Below, one piece after another: positions 6,582-8,303 of a stretch of DNA of 8,303 bases (the first letter of the stretch is position 1; each line of letters opens with the position of its first letter). Under the pieces are notes generated by a model. The model was not told the DNA's origin. It made no database searches and saw only the letters and a program-made list of their open reading frames with translations. The translations under genes were made by a program, and so were the position numbers. This DNA is from Klebsiella pneumoniae (lineage in GTDB: Bacteria; Pseudomonadota; Gammaproteobacteria; Ga0077536): positions 1 through 8,303 of the forward strand of contig CAMCBY010000168.1 of NCBI GenBank assembly GCA_945873015.1, read 5' to 3'.

Positions 6582-7367
6582 ATGGCCGGACGCGTACAAG
6601 ACAAGGTCACCATCATCACCGGCGCCGCCACGGGTATTGGCCAGGCCTGCTTCGAACTCTTTGCGCGCGAAGGCGCGACAGTCGTCGGTTGCGGTCGGCG
6701 TCTGGCGCCGCTTGAAGAGAACCTCGCCAAGGTCAAGGCCGCCGGTGGCCGCGGCATGGTGCTGTCGGCCGATCTGGCCAAGGTTGAGGATGCCAACCGC
6801 GTGGTCGAAGAAACCATCAAGGCCTACGGTCGCGTCGATGCGCTGGTGCATAGTGCGAGTGTCGGCTGGAGCTGGAGCCATGTGAGTGCGAACTCCATGA
6901 ACGACGTCGCCACCACGCCGCCGGATAAATGGCTGGAAGTGATTGCCATCAATCTGAATGCCGCGTTCTATCTGTGTCATGCGGTGCTGCCCGGCATGCT
7001 CGAGCGCAAAAAGGGTTCGCTGGTGATGGTCGCGAGTATCTCCGGCATGGTCGGCATGAAAACCGCACACACCTACTGCTCGGCCAAGGGCGGCGTCATC
7101 AATATGGTGCGGGCGATGGCCAATACTTATGGCGGCCAGGGTGTGCGCGCCAACGCGGTGTGCCCGGGTTATACCGACACGCCGATGATCGCCGACGTCA
7201 TGAATATCTTTGACGATGAGCGCGAAGCGAATTATCTGACGCCGATGGCACGCGCCGGCACGCCGATGGAAATGGCCTACGGCTGTCTGTTCATGGCCTC
7301 CGATGAGGCGAGTTATGTGAATGGTGCGATTCTGCCCATCGACGGTGGCACTACCGCGCGCCAGTAA
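6582..7367 (+). CDS. short-chain dehydrogenase/reductase, classical SDR
   Basis: This 261-residue Rossmann-fold NAD(P)-dependent oxidoreductase interconverts a hydroxyl and a ketone. The cofactor motif TGAATGIG is at 13-20. GRR at 38-40, after the second strand, carries basic residues compatible with NADP preference. The catalytic residues are Ser152 (ASISG), Tyr165 and Lys169 (YCSAK), with Asn124 in AINLNAAF. The structural NNAG motif reads VHSAS (89-93), an uncommon variant. The following loop, about 94-116, is long and Trp/Ser-rich, and probably shapes the substrate pocket. The C-terminal IDGGTTARQ is typical of 3-oxoacyl-reductase-like SDRs. ATG 6582 follows AGGGGAG (6571-6577) by four bases, 22 bases after the thiolase stop. 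It is the last gene of the block. It may oxidise a hydroxyacyl-CoA to the thiolase substrate, or an alcohol to a ketone earlier in the pathway; this is inference. Confidence 0.92.
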   Translation: MAGRVQDKVTIITGAATGIGQACFELFAREGATVVGCGRRLAPLEENLAKVKAAGGRGMVLSADLAKVEDANRVVEETIKAYGRVDALVHSASVGWSWSHVSANSMNDVATTPPDKWLEVIAINLNAAFYLCHAVLPGMLERKKGSLVMVASISGMVGMKTAHTYCSAKGGVINMVRAMANTYGGQGVRANAVCPGYTDTPMIADVMNIFDDEREANYLTPMARAGTPMEMAYGCLFMASDEASYVNGAILPIDGGTTARQ

Positions 7368-7386
7368 GTCTTGCTGTCAGTATGCG

Positions 7387-7415
7387 AAAAAGCCGCCCGA
7401 GCAGGCGGCTTTTTT
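7387..7415. terminator. strong intrinsic terminator, probably bidirectional
   Basis: A GCCGCC/GGCGGC stem (7392-7397 with 7404-7409) encloses the six-base loop CGAGCA. It is flanked by five A on the left (7387-7391) and six T on the right (7410-7415), extending the duplex to 11 pairs. It lies 19 bases after the SDR stop and ends the plus-strand operon. On the minus strand the A-run becomes a T-run after the same hairpin, so it can also stop transcription from the convergent SnoaL-like gene. Confidence 0.93.
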
Positions 7416-7448
7416 GTGCGCACGAATCGCCGCCCGGCCGCGCCGCAT

Positions 7449-7486
7449 CGACCTCAGGCCCGTCCGCTGGTGACGGCCTGAGGTCG
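7449..7486. other. long perfect hairpin downstream of the SnoaL-like gene
   Basis: Arms 7449-7460 (CGACCTCAGGCC) and 7475-7486 are perfect 12-base reverse complements. Inside them, after one unpaired C (7461), a further GTC/GAC pairing leaves a seven-base loop. No T-run follows on either strand, so it is not a standard intrinsic terminator. It lies 14 bases past the stop of the minus-strand gene, inside its predicted 3' untranslated RNA and ahead of the bidirectional terminator. Likely roles are mRNA 3'-end protection or a pause site. A protein-binding palindrome is possible. Confidence 0.6.
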
Positions 7487-7499
7487 TGGCACTTGGGCG

Positions 7500-7934
7500 T
7501 CAGCGATCTTCCAGCATACGCAGCGCCACGCGCAGGTGCTGGTATTTCCATACACCATCAATCTTCACGTAGTCGTCGTTGTAACGCAGGGTCATCCAGG
7601 TCTTGCGGTCACCTTCGGTCTGGTCCCACGGGCCGGCGATGTACCACTGGGCGGTGGCGCGGTTGCCATCGACATCGATGATCGGGTTCATGATGTTGTG
7701 CTGCGAGAAGCTGAACATGTCTTTGAACTTCTGAAACAGCTCACGCACTGCCTGCGGCCCGACCGCCTTGCCGAAATCGGCGCTTTCCCAGATACCGTCG
7801 GGTGCGAACAGTGCGCCGATACGATCGGGATTGTGCATGTCGTCGCAGATGTCGCAGTAGATGGCTTTCAGCTTCTTGATTGCCTCGATGTCTTCGAGAC
7901 GGGTGATACGCGCTTCGAGTGCGGCGAGATCCAT
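7500..7934 (-). CDS. SnoaL-like / NTF2-fold protein (putative dehydratase or isomerase)
   Basis: This 144-residue protein fits the SnoaL-like NTF2 fold: an N-terminal helix (LEARITRLEDIEAIKKLKAIYCD), LFAPDGIWES, a helix around 60-74, then strands through HNIMNPIIDVDG, ATAQWYIAG and GVWKYQHLRV. Tyr26, Asp31 and His79 fall with the same spacing as the Tyr-Asp-His set recalled for bile-acid 7-alpha-dehydratase BaiE; that comparison is from memory. A small-molecule dehydratase, or possibly an isomerase, is therefore more likely than a non-catalytic NTF2 protein. The start is the internal ATG at 7934, which has an excellent GGAGGAG seven bases upstream; the longer open frame to 8084 has no comparable signal. 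It is transcribed toward the SDR gene and shares its terminator. It may belong to the same pathway but is not in that operon. Confidence 0.85.
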   Translation of the reverse strand: MDLAALEARITRLEDIEAIKKLKAIYCDICDDMHNPDRIGALFAPDGIWESADFGKAVGPQAVRELFQKFKDMFSFSQHNIMNPIIDVDGNRATAQWYIAGPWDQTEGDRKTWMTLRYNDDYVKIDGVWKYQHLRVALRMLEDR

Positions 7935-7967
7935 GGCGTTGCTCCTCCGAGGGTGACTGGTCATCTG

Positions 7968-7997
7968 TTTATATGTCGAGAGTACGCACAGGCACAA
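7968..7997 (-). promoter_or_regulatory. candidate sigma70 promoter for the SnoaL-like gene
   Basis: Read on the minus strand, TATAAA (7973-7968) matches the -10 consensus at five of six bases. TTGTGC (7997-7992) matches the -35 at three of six, with an 18-base spacer. The predicted start near 7961 would leave a leader of about 27 bases containing the GGAGGAG ribosome binding site. Base composition here is locally AT-richer than the genes on either side. Confidence 0.5.
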
Positions 7998-8109
7998 TTC
8001 CGCCTTAGTATTAGCGCGCAGGCTGCATGGCCGACCACGAGCCGCTATTCTGCGCGCCTGACTGCACATCACCGGGTCAGCCACCTGTTTGCCCTATGCG
8101 GATAGTGAA

Positions 8110-8303
8110 TTGGATCAGTACCACGCCCCACCCGAAGTCTTGCCACTTCGTTATCACACCCCCGACGCCTGGGCCGCCCAGGCGCTGGCCGAGCCCTTGG
8201 CCCTGCTTGGCGACCACGCCCATCTCGAACGCAAGGCGGCCTCCAACGCGCTGGAACTCATCAACCGTTGGCCGGGCGCGGTGTGTCCCGATGCCTGGGT
8301 CAG
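8110..8303 (+). CDS. miaE: MiaE-like tRNA 2-methylthio-N6-isopentenyl-A37 hydroxylase, N-terminal fragment
   Basis: An open frame running off the right edge encodes about 64 residues. The segment LRYHTPDAWAAQAL followed by LLGDHAHLERKAASNALELI matches the N-terminus of MiaE, a non-haem di-iron enzyme that hydroxylates the isopentenyl group of ms2i6A at position 37 of tRNAs. In MiaE the pattern is a (C/H)xTPxAW motif, then an LLxDHxxCExKAAxxAL helix. Glu40 here would be the first iron ligand. The usual Cys before that Glu is Leu39. No ATG is available in this frame after the stop at 8059; TTG 8110 or TTG 8089 are the candidate starts, and 8110 gives the expected short leader. It diverges from the SnoaL-like gene, is probably unrelated to the carboxylase block, and is cut by the window end. 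Confidence 0.7.
   Translation, partial: MDQYHAPPEVLPLRYHTPDAWAAQALAEPLALLGDHAHLERKAASNALELINRWPGAVCPDAWV

Noticed and set aside
7935..8084. Upstream start of the SnoaL-like protein at 8084 adding 50 residues
   Set aside because: The extension is Arg/Cys-rich and unlike the family. A near-perfect GGAGGAG precedes the internal ATG at 7934, and a promoter candidate falls within the extension.
7536..8105. 189-codon plus-strand open frame opposite the SnoaL-like gene
   Set aside because: It is a frame shadow. The minus-strand product has the coherent NTF2-fold pattern and ribosome binding site; this one has neither.

Overview
The window is high-GC DNA with tightly packed, mostly co-directional genes. 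It suggests a proteobacterium, most likely an uncultured gammaproteobacterium. Three things point that way: a split biotin carboxylase with an AccB-type carrier, a MiaE-like tRNA hydroxylase fragment, and a REP/REPIN-type palindrome pair with a GTGG head. This assignment is inference; no rRNA or other phylogenetic marker is present.

Layout, left to right. Positions 3-119 are the unrecognised C-terminal end of an upstream gene. Its stop codon overlaps the ribosome binding site of a truncated pyruvate,phosphate dikinase-like protein (130-1869). That protein keeps the ATP-grasp and phosphohistidine domains but lacks the C-terminal PEP/pyruvate barrel. A perfect inverted pair of REP-like palindromes (1885-1949) separates it from a plus-strand block: biotin carboxyl carrier (2026-2514), biotin carboxylase (2538-3905), a free-standing carboxyltransferase of the pyruvate carboxylase/oxaloacetate decarboxylase alpha class (3915-5375), a thiolase (5372-6559, ATGA overlap) and a short-chain dehydrogenase (6582-7367). 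A strong, apparently bidirectional terminator closes the block (7387-7415). A minus-strand SnoaL/NTF2-like gene (7500-7934) converges on it. At the right edge a plus-strand MiaE-like gene (from about 8110) begins and leaves the window.

How the genes may work together. The carrier, carboxylase and carboxyltransferase make a complete three-component biotin-dependent enzyme. Its transferase belongs to the class that acts on 2-oxo acids, not to the crotonase-fold class used by acyl-CoA carboxylases. Relative to pyruvate carboxylase and oxaloacetate decarboxylase, two of the four expected metal ligands are replaced (Lys to Tyr175, His to Asn207), while the catalytic Thr and the Arg/Gln pair are kept. 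Together with a thiolase and an SDR this looks like a catabolic carboxylation-then-thiolysis module on an unknown substrate, possibly a ketone or 2-oxo compound. The truncated dikinase may supply a phosphoryl-transfer step and the SnoaL-like protein a dehydration. The carboxyltransferase and its setting are the most promising candidates here for undescribed biochemistry; the substrate cannot be read from sequence.
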